NCBI GenBank assembly: GCA_963971425.1
Contig: OZ020520.1
Location: 6,738,553 to 6,802,552 of the forward strand
Source of the DNA: Bryoerythrophyllum caledonicum
Taxonomy: Eukaryota; Streptophyta; Bryopsida; Pottiales; Pottiaceae
Length of the DNA: 64,000 nt
Direction of reading: 5' to 3'
Positions 11,457 through 22,195 of this stretch are shown here, piece after piece; within the stretch, counting starts at the first letter, position 1; each line of letters opens with the position of its first letter. A model generated the notes under the pieces. It made no database searches and was not told where the DNA came from. It worked only from the letters and a program-made list of their open reading frames with translations. The position numbers and the translations under genes were made by a program.

Positions 11457-12407
11457 GTGTTAATCTCAAAGTACCGTGACAGTTTTCCACCAAAAACCCT
11501 TCAAAAGTATTGGATTATAGTGAAATGAACAAAGAAGGAAACGCGAACTTCAATTTCTAGTTTTGACCGTAGGATCTAAATTAAGACTTATTAAGTAATG
11601 TACTCACAGAATTTCACAAACTTTGAGCACACGGATTGAAAGTTTATAGTGTTTGAAGTCAAGCAAATGGTTCATTTTCTTACCTCCACTCAATGGATCA
11701 CCAATCTTTGACCCACTTTTTGTCAAATTTTTGCACTAGTCAAGGTCTAAATCCATTACCATCTTGTTAAACATGATGATAGTTCCTGATACGCCAATTT
11801 TTAGAGGTAAAGGACGAGTGTAACATATTCAAAAAAAATGTGCAAGTAGTCGAGGTTCAAAATTTGCCAATTCACACTTTAATTTTTTGTGAGATAAATA
11901 TGTTTTCGATTGATAATCTGAATGGTCAATAGGAAGGCTTACACCAGATGTTGTTGTGGAAAAAATAAAATGTGAAAATTATGAAGATCTCTGCATTTTA
12001 TCTCGAAAAGAAGAATTTATATTTCGTACCTTGCCCAACAATGAGTGACAATGTGTGAAAATGTTTGACTTGGGTTGGTATGCTATTTTTCAATAAAGAC
12101 AAGACTTGTTCTTTTACAATATCAAGGGAAGCAATATTACTTGCGAGTATTGAAAATCTCACTTTCAATAGAGTGTCGTAGCAAAAGTATTTCCACATTC
12201 CCGAGCTGCTCGCTCTCCCCATTGGAAATTCAAAACCCTATAACTTTTACATCAAATGTCTAATTTAAGAAAAAATTGTTTTTCCACTAAGATATCGGTA
12301 ATGCCTTTCTATAGTAAAATTTTCAAAGAAGAATGTTGGAAATTCACACCATAGGAACCTAACCAAACTTTCAGAAAGCCCATTTTTGACACTTGATCCT
12401 TTAGGGG
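11457..12407 (-). mobile_element. piggyBac-like MITE remnant, one end visible
   Basis: The right end reads TTTAGGGG followed by TTAA at 12408-12411. Reading inward on the minus strand, the sequence matches the left end of the element at 19031-19953 (a shared GGTTCCTATG block with similar flanking bases). The other terminus is not seen and probably lies in the N gap. It is non-coding and AT-rich. Part of it (about 11745-11960) recurs as a diverged copy at 14440-14640. Confidence 0.55.
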
Positions 12408-12411
12408 TTAA

Positions 12412-12860
12412 GATGGAGCTATATACCGTAAGGTAATAGAGCTACATACTCTAAGAAACCTGAATATAAGAGGGAGAGACAGCAAATATAAGGGAGAGAC
12501 AGCAAATAACACAAATATATTTGAAATATATTAGCTAGGGAGAAGCTTTTCCAACTTCGTGGGAGAGCTGTCTTATATACATTATACTTTCCTCCCACTG
12601 TAGAAGGTAAAGTAAACTACAAGCTCACTTTACTTTGAGCGGATACAGAAACATAAGTTCCTTTTACCTTATGCGGATATAGAATCTACTCATCGTTTCT
12701 AAATTGACTTTTACTTTAACAATAGGCACAAAGGCTTTCATTTCTTTTTGCCAATTTAACTCCTATTAGCCCAAGTGTCTCTAAGGTACAAAAATGCACA
12801 CTTTAACAAGCAATTAGCTTTCAATTCGTACAATCAAAATTCACAAAGTTTTGACTACAT
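12412..12860. other. AT-rich non-coding stretch
   Basis: No coding or mobile signal found. A short direct duplication of GGGAGAGACAGCAAATA lies near 12475-12510. Confidence 0.4.
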
Positions 12861-12864
12861 TATC

Positions 12865-13600
12865 TCATATCAGTTTAGAAGGAAATCTTATGGTTACAAT
12901 TTCAATAAGTTCTTCTCTGTAGTTATTAATCATCAAAGTAGAGATTAATCTAAAATCTCTTAGACCACTAGGGGTTAAAGGAGTCGGGAGGAATTTAAAA
13001 AAACCAAAGAAAAAAAAAACTAATAAATTATTGAAGAGGACAAAAAGAAGAGAGTGACAATCTACAAAATTCCAGATCTGAACTAAAACGGAAAGAGGAG
13101 GGAGGGAGAGAGAGGGACATTTATAAATATAGATCTCATTTAATTTAGATGGAGTGAGTGGAGAAGGGAGAGATGGACAATCATTCAGGAAGATCCTAGT
13201 TAAATTAGAAGAATAGGATCCAAGGCAAAATAATTCCATTTTCTTTTTATTGGAAGGAGTGGAGAAGAATGCAAAAATTTATAAATAAAAACAAAGAAGG
13301 TTCTTTAAAAAACAAATAAAAAGGGAGGCAAGAACGAGAGATGGACAATAATAAATATAGTCTTCATTAAATTAGAAGGGAAGAAAGAGGGTTTAGGCTT
13401 TAGGGACAATTATTGATTTAGATATTAAATAGTTTAGAAGGTGTGAGTTTGGGGAGGAACATCTCAATTTTTTTTTAAAAAGACAAAAGGAAGAGAGGTA
13501 CAACCAAATAAAAATCAAACTCTCAAGTAAACTAGAAGGAGAAGAGAATCAGAGAGAGAGAGGGACAATTATAAATGTACACCTTATTAAATTTGACACA
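12865..13600 (-). pseudogene. Degenerate leucine-rich-repeat fragment
   Basis: Minus-strand translation repeats the phrases CPSLPSPLTPSKLNE, IYIYKCPSLSLPPL and, in broken frames further right, IYNCPSLSL near 13545-13580 and YCPSLVL near 13330-13360. This is the L-x-x-L-x-I-x-x-CPSL-x-x-LP style of LRR common in plant NB-LRR resistance proteins. Units of roughly 70-110 bases are recognisable at DNA level as purine-rich blocks containing GGAC(A)ATTTATAAATA-like segments. No NB-ARC domain is present in the window. It is most likely a decayed tail of an NLR-type gene; the assignment to that class is inference. Confidence 0.45.
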
Positions 13601-14788
13601 TCTTGTTTTCTCTTGTACAAGATGTGTTATAAACCTTCTCATTGATTGTTTGGATAAACATTCTAAAAGATGCCGAGTGCACAAAAAAGTGAAATGTGAA
13701 TTGGCCATGTTTGAACCTCCACTCCTTGCACAAATTTGTTTGAATATGCTACTCCCGTTTATTATCTCTACAAATTGGTGTATATGGAAGTAACATCATG
13801 CTTCACAGAACAATATAAAATTACGAACCTTTGGATAGGAAAAAGTTTACAAAAAACAAAGTCAAAGTCTAGGATACCAGTCAACGATGGAAGAAAATGA
13901 TTTTTTTTTAAAAACTTGACACACTGTAATCTATCAATCCATGCGGTGGATTGCAACCATAAGAGCATGGTGTGTTCATATAGAAGTCTACTTTAGGATC
14001 TTACGGTTTAAAATCTAAAGATCACTTGAAAAATGTGATTGCTATGCCTCTTTTTTGATGTGACGGTTTTGGACTAATTTTTTAGCTAAATTGGCCATGT
14101 TCCTTTAGAGTTTCAAACAAGGGTAAAATATTTAGACCTTGCATATTACATAAATATGATACGAAGTGTTGTCAAAGTCTCACTGTCTCATGAATATGGA
14201 TCAACGCAGGGAAGAGAATGAGTTGTTGTTTGGATTGTAAACACCATGATTTATCTATCTGTGCGGTCAATAGGAACCAAATATATGAACACGCCATACT
14301 CTATTAGTTGCAATCTACTGCACGAATCGATAGATTATAGTGTCTAACATGAAAACAATGGTCAATGAGTTTTCTTCCCAGGTTTGTAGACTTTGACTTC
14401 ACTTTTTATGAAATGTTTAAAGTACAGAAGTTCCAAATCTTTTACCATTGTCTTAAGCATCGTGTTCATACCCAATACACCAATTTCTAGAGGTAAAAGA
14501 GAGGTGTAGCATCATCAAAAAAATTCAGCAACAAGTGGAGGTTCAAGAATGGCCAATTCACGTTACAATCACTTGTAAACTAAATATCTTTTAGAATGCT
14601 TATTCTGATTCCAATTGGTCAATAAAAGGGTGTACATCACATCTTTTAGGAGAACAAAAGAAGAAGTGAAAAATATATAAATTTGTAAGTTTTATTGAGG
14701 AAAAGAAGAAGTTTTGTTGCTTATTGCACAAAAAATGGTGATAATATTGTACTTGGAATAAAATGCAAATTTACAATAAAGACAATCA
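13601..14788. other. AT-rich region with dispersed non-coding repeats
   Basis: No gene is supported. About 14440-14640 is a diverged copy of 11745-11960. Segments near 13900-13980 and 14190-14300 resemble each other, both containing CTATC followed by a GCGGT phrase. These look like decayed non-autonomous DNA elements whose termini I could not define. Confidence 0.4.
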
Positions 14789-15067
14789 TTGAAGGGCACA
14801 AACAAGGATGTATTTTTGAAGACGCTATCTAAGAGCTTTTTCTTGAAGTATAGTGATTTCTTCACGAAGGAGAACACAATTATTGTGGACGACAGTCCGG
14901 TTAAGCATGTTCTAAATGATCCCGATAATGTGCTTCTTTCGTACGCGTGGTCATACAAGGGGGATGGTCGACAGGATAGTTTCCTCCTGGATATCTTGCT
15001 CCCGTGGCTGCGCAAGCTGCACAAGAGTGCAGACTTAGGTCTCTCGAAGTTTTGGGTGGAGAATTAG
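14789..15067 (+). pseudogene. NIF/FCP1-like CTD phosphatase domain, C-terminal fragment
   Basis: The 92-codon frame contains NTIIVDDSPVKHVLNDPDN, then SYAWSYKGDGRQDSFLLDIL and LPWLRKL. This is the C-terminal half of the NLI-interacting-factor/FCP1 phosphatase fold, in which VDDSP is the conserved late acidic motif. The N-terminal DxDxT catalytic half is absent: upstream DNA is AT-rich and unrelated. The frame ends at a TAG. It may be a captured or truncated host gene fragment, or the last exon of a gene whose earlier exons were displaced by insertions. The relation to the gene just downstream is unclear. Confidence 0.6.
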
Positions 15068-15326
15068 TTGGGTCGTGCTTCGCTTAGCGCAAACCCGTAT
15101 AGTGTAGGGTACATAGAGCTAATTAGCGCCATTGAGAAGTCCAATGGTCTCTCATGGCAGTAAATGTTTGGACAATTATTATTAGCGACACCTTTGTGTT
15201 GTAAGAAATTGTGTAAATTTTTTGTAATGAAAGTGGTTGGTGTCTTTTTTTAAAACATGTTCTTGTCATTTGATGATGGTTTGTTTCTTGGATTTCTTTG
15301 TAAGCATTAGTTCACCATTTTCTCAG

Positions 15327-16455
15327 GGAAATTATTGTACTGCCATCGTTGATTCAATTCTCAAATCTGAAGACTGTGGACTTTCTATCAAGAGCAAAGG
15401 GAATTTGTTGTTTTCCGTTGCTACAACTCATTCAACAATGGACTACTCCAAAGCTCTACTCAACGATGAAGAGGTGAACAACCCGCCGGCAAAGTCAGGT
15501 CTTGCTTCCATGAGCTCACCTTCTCCTCTTCAGCCTCATCGTATATTAGCGTCTCCCGAAATTGAAAGTGGATGGGCGATTGGAGGTCAGCAAATTGCAT
15601 TCAAGGATGATGAGGCGCCAACCCCCGCTCGTCGTTGCATGGTAAAGCACGCCCCTCCCACTCTCCTCCGCACACCATGTTGCTTGTAGATACACACAAT
15701 CAACTCAGATAGAGGTGATTATGCAACATTTGCATGCACTTCTATTAATGCGTTCCTTTTTTTTGATGGCAGGCTCCAATCCTAGAATCTGAGGTTGTTG
15801 TCGCATTACCATCTTCCATCGACATGTGTGCAAAGGTGCCCGGCGGGCTTAATGTCTTTCTGCCTGGTATTGGTGTTGATCATTTGGGGTCTGATCTTCT
15901 CTCTTCCCATGAGATTGCACCTGGTTCAACCAAGGTTTGTTCACCATTCTCTTGCATTGTTTTGAATGGGATAAATATTTACATATTCAGCTCCATTCGA
16001 GCTGGTTCCTAGCAGATCATGCTTACGAGACTTGCATCAAACTCTCGAATCGCGTCGCTCCATTGTTTTATTCCATAAGATATCTTCGTCGTGTTAACTT
16101 GTGATGGTTGACTTAATTGCAAATTCACCTCCGTTCGAGTTGATTCTTTGTTCTATTTTGCTAGGTTCCACACGTCAAGCATCCAAGTCCTTTGTGTGTG
16201 CCATTTCAAGGTTCTCATTTGAATGCAATGTCGGAACTGCCACATCCTCGGCTCGTCTCGAGGAAGAGTAGAGAAAATAGAACGACATCATCAGCTCCAT
16301 CTCGTCGCCACTCGCTTCCACAGCCTAAGTCTCTTGAACGTAAGAAGGGATGGTCCACTGTTTTAGCGAATTTGTTCCCTGCCGATAATTCAAGCCGTCG
16401 ATCAGCAATGTTGTGGGCATGTTTAGATGCTCTAGGGGATGCGGATAATGATTAA
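15327..16455 (+). CDS. Unknown plant gene, three 3' exons with clean GT-AG introns
   Basis: Three exons join in phase 0: 15327-15641 (acceptor TTTCTCAG, donor GTAAAG), 15773-15934 (acceptor GATGGCAG, donor GTTTGT) and 16165-16455 (acceptor TTTGCTAG, stop TAA). No stop interrupts the 256 codons, unlike the surrounding DNA. The product is Ser/Pro-rich with an Arg/Ser-rich stretch (VSRKSRENRTTSS) and ends RRSAMLWACLDALGDADND. No domain is recognised. The first exon listed starts at an acceptor, so upstream exons are missing or lie before the AT-rich insertions. It is the best candidate for an ordinary host gene in this window. Confidence 0.6.
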
Positions 16456-16854
16456 ATTTAGATAGAAGATGCGTAAGGTTGGTTCTTTCTTGGACTGCGA
16501 CATTTGTGATTGATATTGCAAATGTTCTTCCATATAAGAGCTCATGAATTTGAGTTTAATATAATGAAGCTGCTATTTAGCTCAGTGAAAGTTGAATTTT
16601 CCAACGCTCAGACATATGTATCTATTTTTGGATTATATACTATTCAATAAAGGATGTGATAAGAGAATATTCCTTCATTTACTTTCCATTCTTTGTCGTA
16701 GGCAAAATGTATATTCCTTCTTTACTTAAGCATATGCATTGTTTATGTATTATGTGCATGTTTAGCTCTATCCATTCACATCTGGGCTCCAACATAACAG
16801 TGCACATTTACCTTTCAAAGTTCCGGAAATCTTTCAATTTAATGAATATGGTGT
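16456..16854. other. AT-rich 3' flank, nothing recognised
   Basis: Probably the 3' untranslated region of the preceding gene, followed by AT-rich DNA. No terminal repeat or coding signal was found. Confidence 0.4.
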
Positions 16855-17085
16855 TAAGGGGGTGGAGCGGATTTTCTGGAGCCTCGGTGTCAACCGAGTC
16901 GAAGAGGTCATCGTCCGGGTAGACGATCTCCGGAGCAAGGAGATTTCGTTGAAGGCGCTGCATCTACAGACCTCCAACCTATATCAAGCTAACAATGCGT
17001 TGAAGAAACACGTGGCGAACTTACCACGAGAGGCAGCACTCGCGGTGGCGGCCCGGCATCAAGATGAGGCAAGGGCCAATGCATC
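16855..17085 (+). pseudogene. Fragment of the LTR-embedded coiled-coil gene
   Basis: A GC-richer island of about 230 bases in AT-rich DNA. Its frame has VDDLRSKEISLKALHLQTSN then LYQANNALKKHV and REAALAVAA. It aligns with VEELQSRDMGTKALHTQIAS and AEAALAVTA of 60300-60509. It marks a remnant of a family A-like LTR in front of Gypsy D, cut off abruptly at about 17085. Confidence 0.6.
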
Positions 17086-17203
17086 TTTTTTCCTTAACTA
17101 TATAATCTTTAAAGTTACCAAATCATTTTCCACATATCCGATTCTCCAAGGTAGACCTTGATTAAAAACAGCCAAAGCTAAGGATGATTGGAAAAAAGGA
17201 ACA

Positions 17204-18472
17204 TTGATGATTCAAAGTCATGAGGAAAAGATAGTATTACCTATGTTTCCCCCTTTATACCGAGGTGAGACACAAATTGAAGAGAGTGATTTTACTACTG
17301 ATAAAGTAAGTGAGGATTATCATTGTGTTACTAAGGAAATGCCAATCATAAAAAGGGCGGGTCCGGGAGAATATTTCTTGCCACCCCATCAATTAGAGGA
17401 TTCCAATGATGCCATTACTGCATGGAAAAATACCCATGTTTTTAATGTTACCATTGGCAATGAATTTGAACAGGAACCCCCTTATCTGGCTAACTCAGAT
17501 GAACTTCTAGACAATATGTTGCACACTAAACTTTCTATTACTTCATCTTCAGAGTCTATTAAATCTTTAAATTTGGGAACTTTAGATGAACCGAGATTGA
17601 TTCAACTTTATTCAGGACTAACATTAATGGAAAGGGAACAATGGCATGAATTCTTTTTAAATCATAAGAGTGCTTTTGCATGGACTTATAAAGATTTAAA
17701 AGGTATTCTCCTTGAGGTTTGTCAACACAGAATAACATTAGAACCTCATACTAAACCCGCACGACAAAGACAATATAGAATGAATCCCAAATACTCACTT
17801 ATGGTTAAGGAAGAGATTGATAAACTATTAGATTGTAGATTTATCTATCCTATTCCCTATAGTGAGTGGGTTTCACCTATTGTGGTTGTTCCTAAAAAGA
17901 ATGGCAAGTTACGAATTTGTCAAGATTTTAGGAAATTAAACAGTGTTACAAAAAAGGATCATTTTCCTCTTCCATCTACTAATGTTATTTTAGATGGAGT
18001 TGTAGGACATGAATGCTATTCTTTTTTAGATGGATTTTCCGGATATAATCAAGTTAAAATTACACCTCAAGATCGTCCTTTGACAACCTTTACTACAGAT
18101 TGGGATACTTTTGCTTACAATGTGATGCCGTTTGGTTTCTGTAATGTACCAGCAACATTCCAAAGGGCAATGACAACAGCTTTTCAAAAATATCTACGGA
18201 GATTTATTGAGATTTTCTTAGATGATATTTGTATTTACAATAATAGGAAACTTCATCAAAATTGTTTTAAAAAATGTGAGGAATATGGTATATCCATTAA
18301 TGCAGAAAAATCTAGTTTTGGAGTTCCCCAAGGTAAGCTAGTTGGACATATAGTCTCTATTGAGGGAATTAGTGTTGACCCCAATAAAGTTGCAGCTATA
18401 TTACAACTATCTATCCCTATTCATATGACAGCTTCAAAGGAATTTTTAGGAGCTACCGGGTATTATTGTTGA
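17204..18472 (+). pseudogene. Gypsy D reverse transcriptase
   Basis: The reverse transcriptase copies element RNA into DNA in the retrotransposon particle. The frame has a linker, then RQRQYRMNPKYSLMVKEEID, SEWVSPIVVVPKKNGKLRIC, DFRKLNSVTKKDHFPLP, YSFLDGFSGYNQ and the catalytic box as FLDDICIY (the usual form is YLDD or MDD). The start at 17204 is simply the first Met after stops; gag and protease are not found upstream. The frame closes with TGA at 18470-18472 where the homologous frame continues into Tyr/Phe-rich sequence, consistent with a CGA-to-TGA change. Confidence 0.9.
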
Positions 18473-18505
18473 TTTATTTATTTTTATGCGGAAATTGGAG
18501 CCCCT

Positions 18506-18960
18506 TTGACCCATTTAACAAAACAAACTGAACATGCGGGTATATGGACTAACGAGTGTACTACAGTTTTTTTACGATTAAAGAAACGTCTTAGTATGAC
18601 CCATGTCTTGATCCCTCTTGATTGGGAGAAATCATTTAAAGTATATGTTGATGCTTCTAATTTTGCTATTGGGAGTGTTTTAGGTCAAAAGGATTCTAAG
18701 GGTCATGATCAACCCATTTATTTTGCTAGTCAACAGTTGAGTGCTGCAAAAAAGAATTATTCTGTCACTAAGAGGGAAGGATTAGGATTAATTTATTCGA
18801 TTCATAAATATTGACATTACCTTTTAGGCTATCATTTTACATTTCATGTGGATCATGGTGCCCTCAAATATCTAGTTTACAAACCTCAATTGAATGGTAG
18901 AATTGCACGTTGGATTTTTATTATAATTGCAAGAGTTTCATTTTTTTGTTAATGTCAAAC
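18506..18960 (+). pseudogene. Gypsy D RNase H
   Basis: Removes the RNA strand during reverse transcription. The frame shows VLIPLDWEKSFKVYVDASNF, GSVLGQ, QPIYFASQQLS and NYSVTKREGLGLIYSIHKY. A TGA at 18812-18814 stands where Trp is expected. Homology continues in the same frame with HYLLGYHFTFHVDHGALKYL and then degenerates toward GKKHANADFLSRV near 19000, a tether-like segment. Upstream it connects to reverse transcriptase across one stop. Confidence 0.85.
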
Positions 18961-19030
18961 CCGGTAAAAAACATGCAAATGCTGATTTTTTATCTCGTGT
19001 GGATGAAAATGTGAATACAGAATCTCTTAA

Positions 19031-19953
19031 CCCCTAAAAGACAATTGTCCCAAAACGGGTTTTTTGAGAATTTGGGCAGGTTCCTATGATGTCAATTTTA
19101 GATATATTTTATTGAAACTTTTTTTGAAGGTGTGGTAATGTTAGAGCTTCATGGGGATCTAATTTATTCATCACTTGGACATTGGAAAAAAAAAATATGA
19201 TGCCCAAAGCAAAAATTCCTACTCGTCGGGCACCTCGGGCAACATAGCAAAAACACTCCATTATTTATGATTTTTTTTTACAAGAAACTAATATTATACT
19301 ATTTGGTGATTTTGAAAAAAAACTACTTTTGGAATTGATGTCAATTTTTAAAAGAGAATCAAAGTTCTCACACCTTTTCGGGCAAGGAGCCAAAAAATAT
19401 TCTTCTTTGCCATATAAAAGATAGAGATTTTGTTTTTTTGTACTTTTAATTTTTTCTACTTTGAAAAGGAGTATGAAACTTTGATTTCACCGTTTGGATT
19501 TTGAATTTTCAAGATCCACAATTTACAAAAAAATAAAATGCAAATAAGCAAGTTTTATACCCCTTCTACTTGCAATACTAATTTGAGAATGCTGCACACT
19601 ATTATTTCATTTGAAATTTGGGGAAAGTATAGCTTATATGGTCTATTTTTATTTGGTAAAATATCCTCAAAAGAAAAGATGCAAGAGATATTTTTTCATG
19701 AGGAAACAAAGTGTGCTGATCCTGTTTTGAATGGTCCCAAAACGACTATGTTTTTCACTTCAAATACTATAATCTTCTAATTCATATGGTGAAAAAATTT
19801 GAGAAAATTACCACTTGTTTATGTCATACTCTAAATTAATATCTTAAGGTTAAAAATAGTAATGGAAGATTTTTTTTACTCTTACCTTCTCTTTTACTAG
19901 AATATGCAGTTTTTAAGTGTTTTTGACAAGAAAATCGCAAAGAATTTTAGGGG
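19031..19953. mobile_element. piggyBac-like MITE 1, TSD TTAA
   Basis: 923 bp, starting CCCCTAAAA and ending TTTTAGGGG, a perfect 9-bp inverted terminus, with TTAA directly outside both ends (19027-19030, 19954-19957). It is non-coding. TTAA duplication with C/G-rich termini is the piggyBac signature. Removing the element with one TTAA joins the Gypsy D frame (ESL to NDDFPH). No piggyBac transposase is in the window, so assignment is by termini only. Confidence 0.75.
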
Positions 19954-20049
19954 TTAATGATGATTTTCCTCATGCACATTTATTTCATGTTGAAGTTATT
20001 CCTATGGAATATGCGGAAATTATTCATTATCTAAGTACTGGAACCTTTC

Positions 20050-20430
20050 CTAACGAGTATACACAAAAAGAAAAAAACTAAATTAGCATACAAAGTTCAA
20101 CCTTATACATTAATAGCAGATGTATTACACAAAAAAAGAAAGGACGGCCTTTTAAGAAGATGTATCAACCTAAGTGAAGTACCTATTATTTTAAAGGGAT
20201 GTCATGATGCAGTTTGTGGTGGCCATTTTGCGGGTTTTGAAATAGCTCATAAAGCTTTACAATCTGGTTATTGGTGGCCCACATTATTTGCTGATGCTCA
20301 TCGTTACGTAAAACATTGTGACCCTTGCCAACGGGTAGGTAAACCCACGGCAACAAAAGCAATGCCTTTATATCCAATTTTAGCTCAAATTCCTTTTGAA
20401 AAATGGGGCATTGATTTTGTTGGCCCTATT
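20050..20430 (+). pseudogene. Gypsy D integrase zinc-binding domain
   Basis: The HHCC zinc finger of integrase is visible as CHDAVCGGHFAG, then SGYWWPTLFADAH and CDPCQRVGKP, followed by WGIDFVGPI carrying the first catalytic Asp. This part of pol is cut by MITE 2 directly after the FVGPI codons. A TAA upstream, near 20080, breaks the link to the tether region. Confidence 0.85.
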
Positions 20431-20432
20431 AA

Positions 20433-21371
20433 CCCCTAAAAATCCTTGAAAGCCAAAACGGCTTTTTGCTATTTTGGGCATCCTAGATGAAGGGGTTGAA
20501 AATAATATTTTTTCCTAAGATTTTTACAGGGTCTTCTCTATACTACAAGGTGCTTGTGGAAAAAGTTGCAAAGTCAAATTCCAATTTTTGAAGTTTAAAA
20601 TGCAAATTTTCGTTTTTGAGCCCAAATCAGGCAGAAAAAAAGTTTTTATTTTCAACTTTTTTTTGAATTTGTTTTTAGAGAATTGGTTAATAATTAAATT
20701 CCTTTTGAGATTCCCAAGTGATCCAAGTTCAAGCTTTCACCAATTTCACAAGGGCAGCCTCCAAAAATTACGAGGCTAAGCTTCATAGATTTCTATAATT
20801 TTCCAATATTTTCTTTCAAAATTTGTCAAAATTTGAGATTTAGGAATTTTTCAAACTTGTTTTTCCCTATAATTAAAAAACTTGTAGAGGTACCTTCTCA
20901 CCGTTCATTTTTTCCAAAAACTAAATACGATTGACGAAACCTGTGTTTTATTGAATCATTGTTTTTATACCTTCTTCTGGAAAACAAATTGCATGATGGT
21001 TCAAAAAGCCAAATGAGTCTCTAAAATTTTTCACGGATGTACTTAACTTGGTTATCTACATGGAAAAAAATATGAGAAACTTTTTTGGGGTAACAATCAT
21101 CAAGTCCCCCTTTGCACAAAGTAGACTATGTCTTCCAAACAATGCCCAAAAAAAAACTTGCACCAACTTTGAATGTTACGATCTCACAAATGGTGCAGAT
21201 CCAACGGTTGAAATTTTATATGGTAGTATTGATAGTAGGTAGGTTTGAGATCCTACGGTTGCAACCACATAAAGACATTGAAAAATTAGACCATACCTCA
21301 ATTTCAACATGGTGGTAGAAAATCGCAGTTTTCGATTTTGGAAGTCTCAAAAACGCTTGGATTTTTAGGGG
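20433..21371. mobile_element. piggyBac-like MITE 2, TSD TTAA
   Basis: 939 bp with 13-bp inverted termini CCCCTAAAAATCC and TTAA duplications at 20429-20432 and 21372-21375. It belongs to the same family as MITE 1 by its termini, but the interior differs. It interrupts the integrase between FVGPI and the continuation PPGRHGHKRYILVA, and the frame is restored when it is removed with one TTAA. It has no coding capacity. Confidence 0.8.
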
Positions 21372-21375
21372 TTAA

Positions 21376-22195
21376 ACCTCCCGGTCGACATGGTCATAAA
21401 CGGTACATTTTAGTGGCTACTGAATTTGTCACAAAATGAGCTAAAGCACTCCTTTCAAAAAATGATGACGCTAAAACAGTTGCCAAATTTATTTATGAAA
21501 ACATTATCACCCATTTTGGTTGTCCCAAAGAGTTGGTAAGTGGTAGGGGCACCTACTTTTTGAATGACATTATTTCACTCTTAACTTCTAAATATTTGAT
21601 TAAATATAGAAAATCTACACCATACCATCCACGTGCTAATGGACAAACGGAAAAAACTAATAGCATTTTATGCCGTATTATTACTAAAACGGTACAAGGT
21701 TCAAATGTGGATTGAGATGCCCGAGTCTATGATGCTTTGTGGGCCTATCGATGTGCTTTTAAGGTGTCTACTAAATATACTCCATTTCAACCTGTATATG
21801 GTTTAGAAGCCATTTCACCGATTGAAATGGAAATCCCTACATTACGCATAGCTATTGATGAACGTCTAGATGATAACCTTTCTTTACAACACCGAGTATG
21901 TATGCTTGAAGAATTAGATGAAGTACGAGGTCAAGCCTACTTAAACAATGAAGCTATTCAACGTCATCGTAAAACTTATTACGATAGTAAATTGACTCCT
22001 AAAGTTATTAATGACAATGATTTAGTCTTATTGTATGATAGTCGATTTCAAAAAATTCCTGGTAAGTTTTAAATGCCGTGGTTTGGTCCTTATAAAGTGT
22101 TAAAGGCCCATCCTAATGGTTCTTTTGAGCTTCAAGATTTCGATGGTAAAATTTAAAATACTCGTTATAATGGTTATCGTCTTAAACGTTATTAA
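21376..22195 (+). pseudogene. Gypsy D integrase core and C-terminus
   Basis: The DDE integrase core continues from the first Asp before MITE 2. The second Asp lies in a motif normally SDxGxxF, here VSGRGTYFLND, so the catalytic Asp is Gly. The Glu is present in HPRANGQTEKTN. The C-terminal part has LWAYRCAFKVSTKYTPFQ, DLVLLYDSRFQ and WFGPYKVLK. Four stops (TGA at two Trp positions, two TAA at Gln-like positions) plus the lost Asp show it is dead. The frame ends with a TAA near 22195. Confidence 0.9.

Larger units (their letters stand above)
17086..22195 (+). mobile_element. Gypsy element D, pol region split by two TTAA elements
   Basis: A plus-strand Ty3/Gypsy pol remnant in the order reverse transcriptase (17204-18472), RNase H (18506-18960), integrase zinc finger (20050-20430), integrase core (21376-22072) and C-terminal integrase (22073-22195). 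Gag and protease are missing, and no LTR pair was recognised. Two non-autonomous elements at 19031-19953 and 20433-21371 interrupt it. Deleting each with one TTAA copy restores the reading frame, so both arrived after D. Stops throughout show that D is inactive. Confidence 0.85.

Noticed and set aside
12974..12985. TAGGGGTTAA resembling another piggyBac-like terminus
   Set aside because: It lies inside the LRR-like coding phrase and lacks the full TTTTAGGGG form or a partner end.
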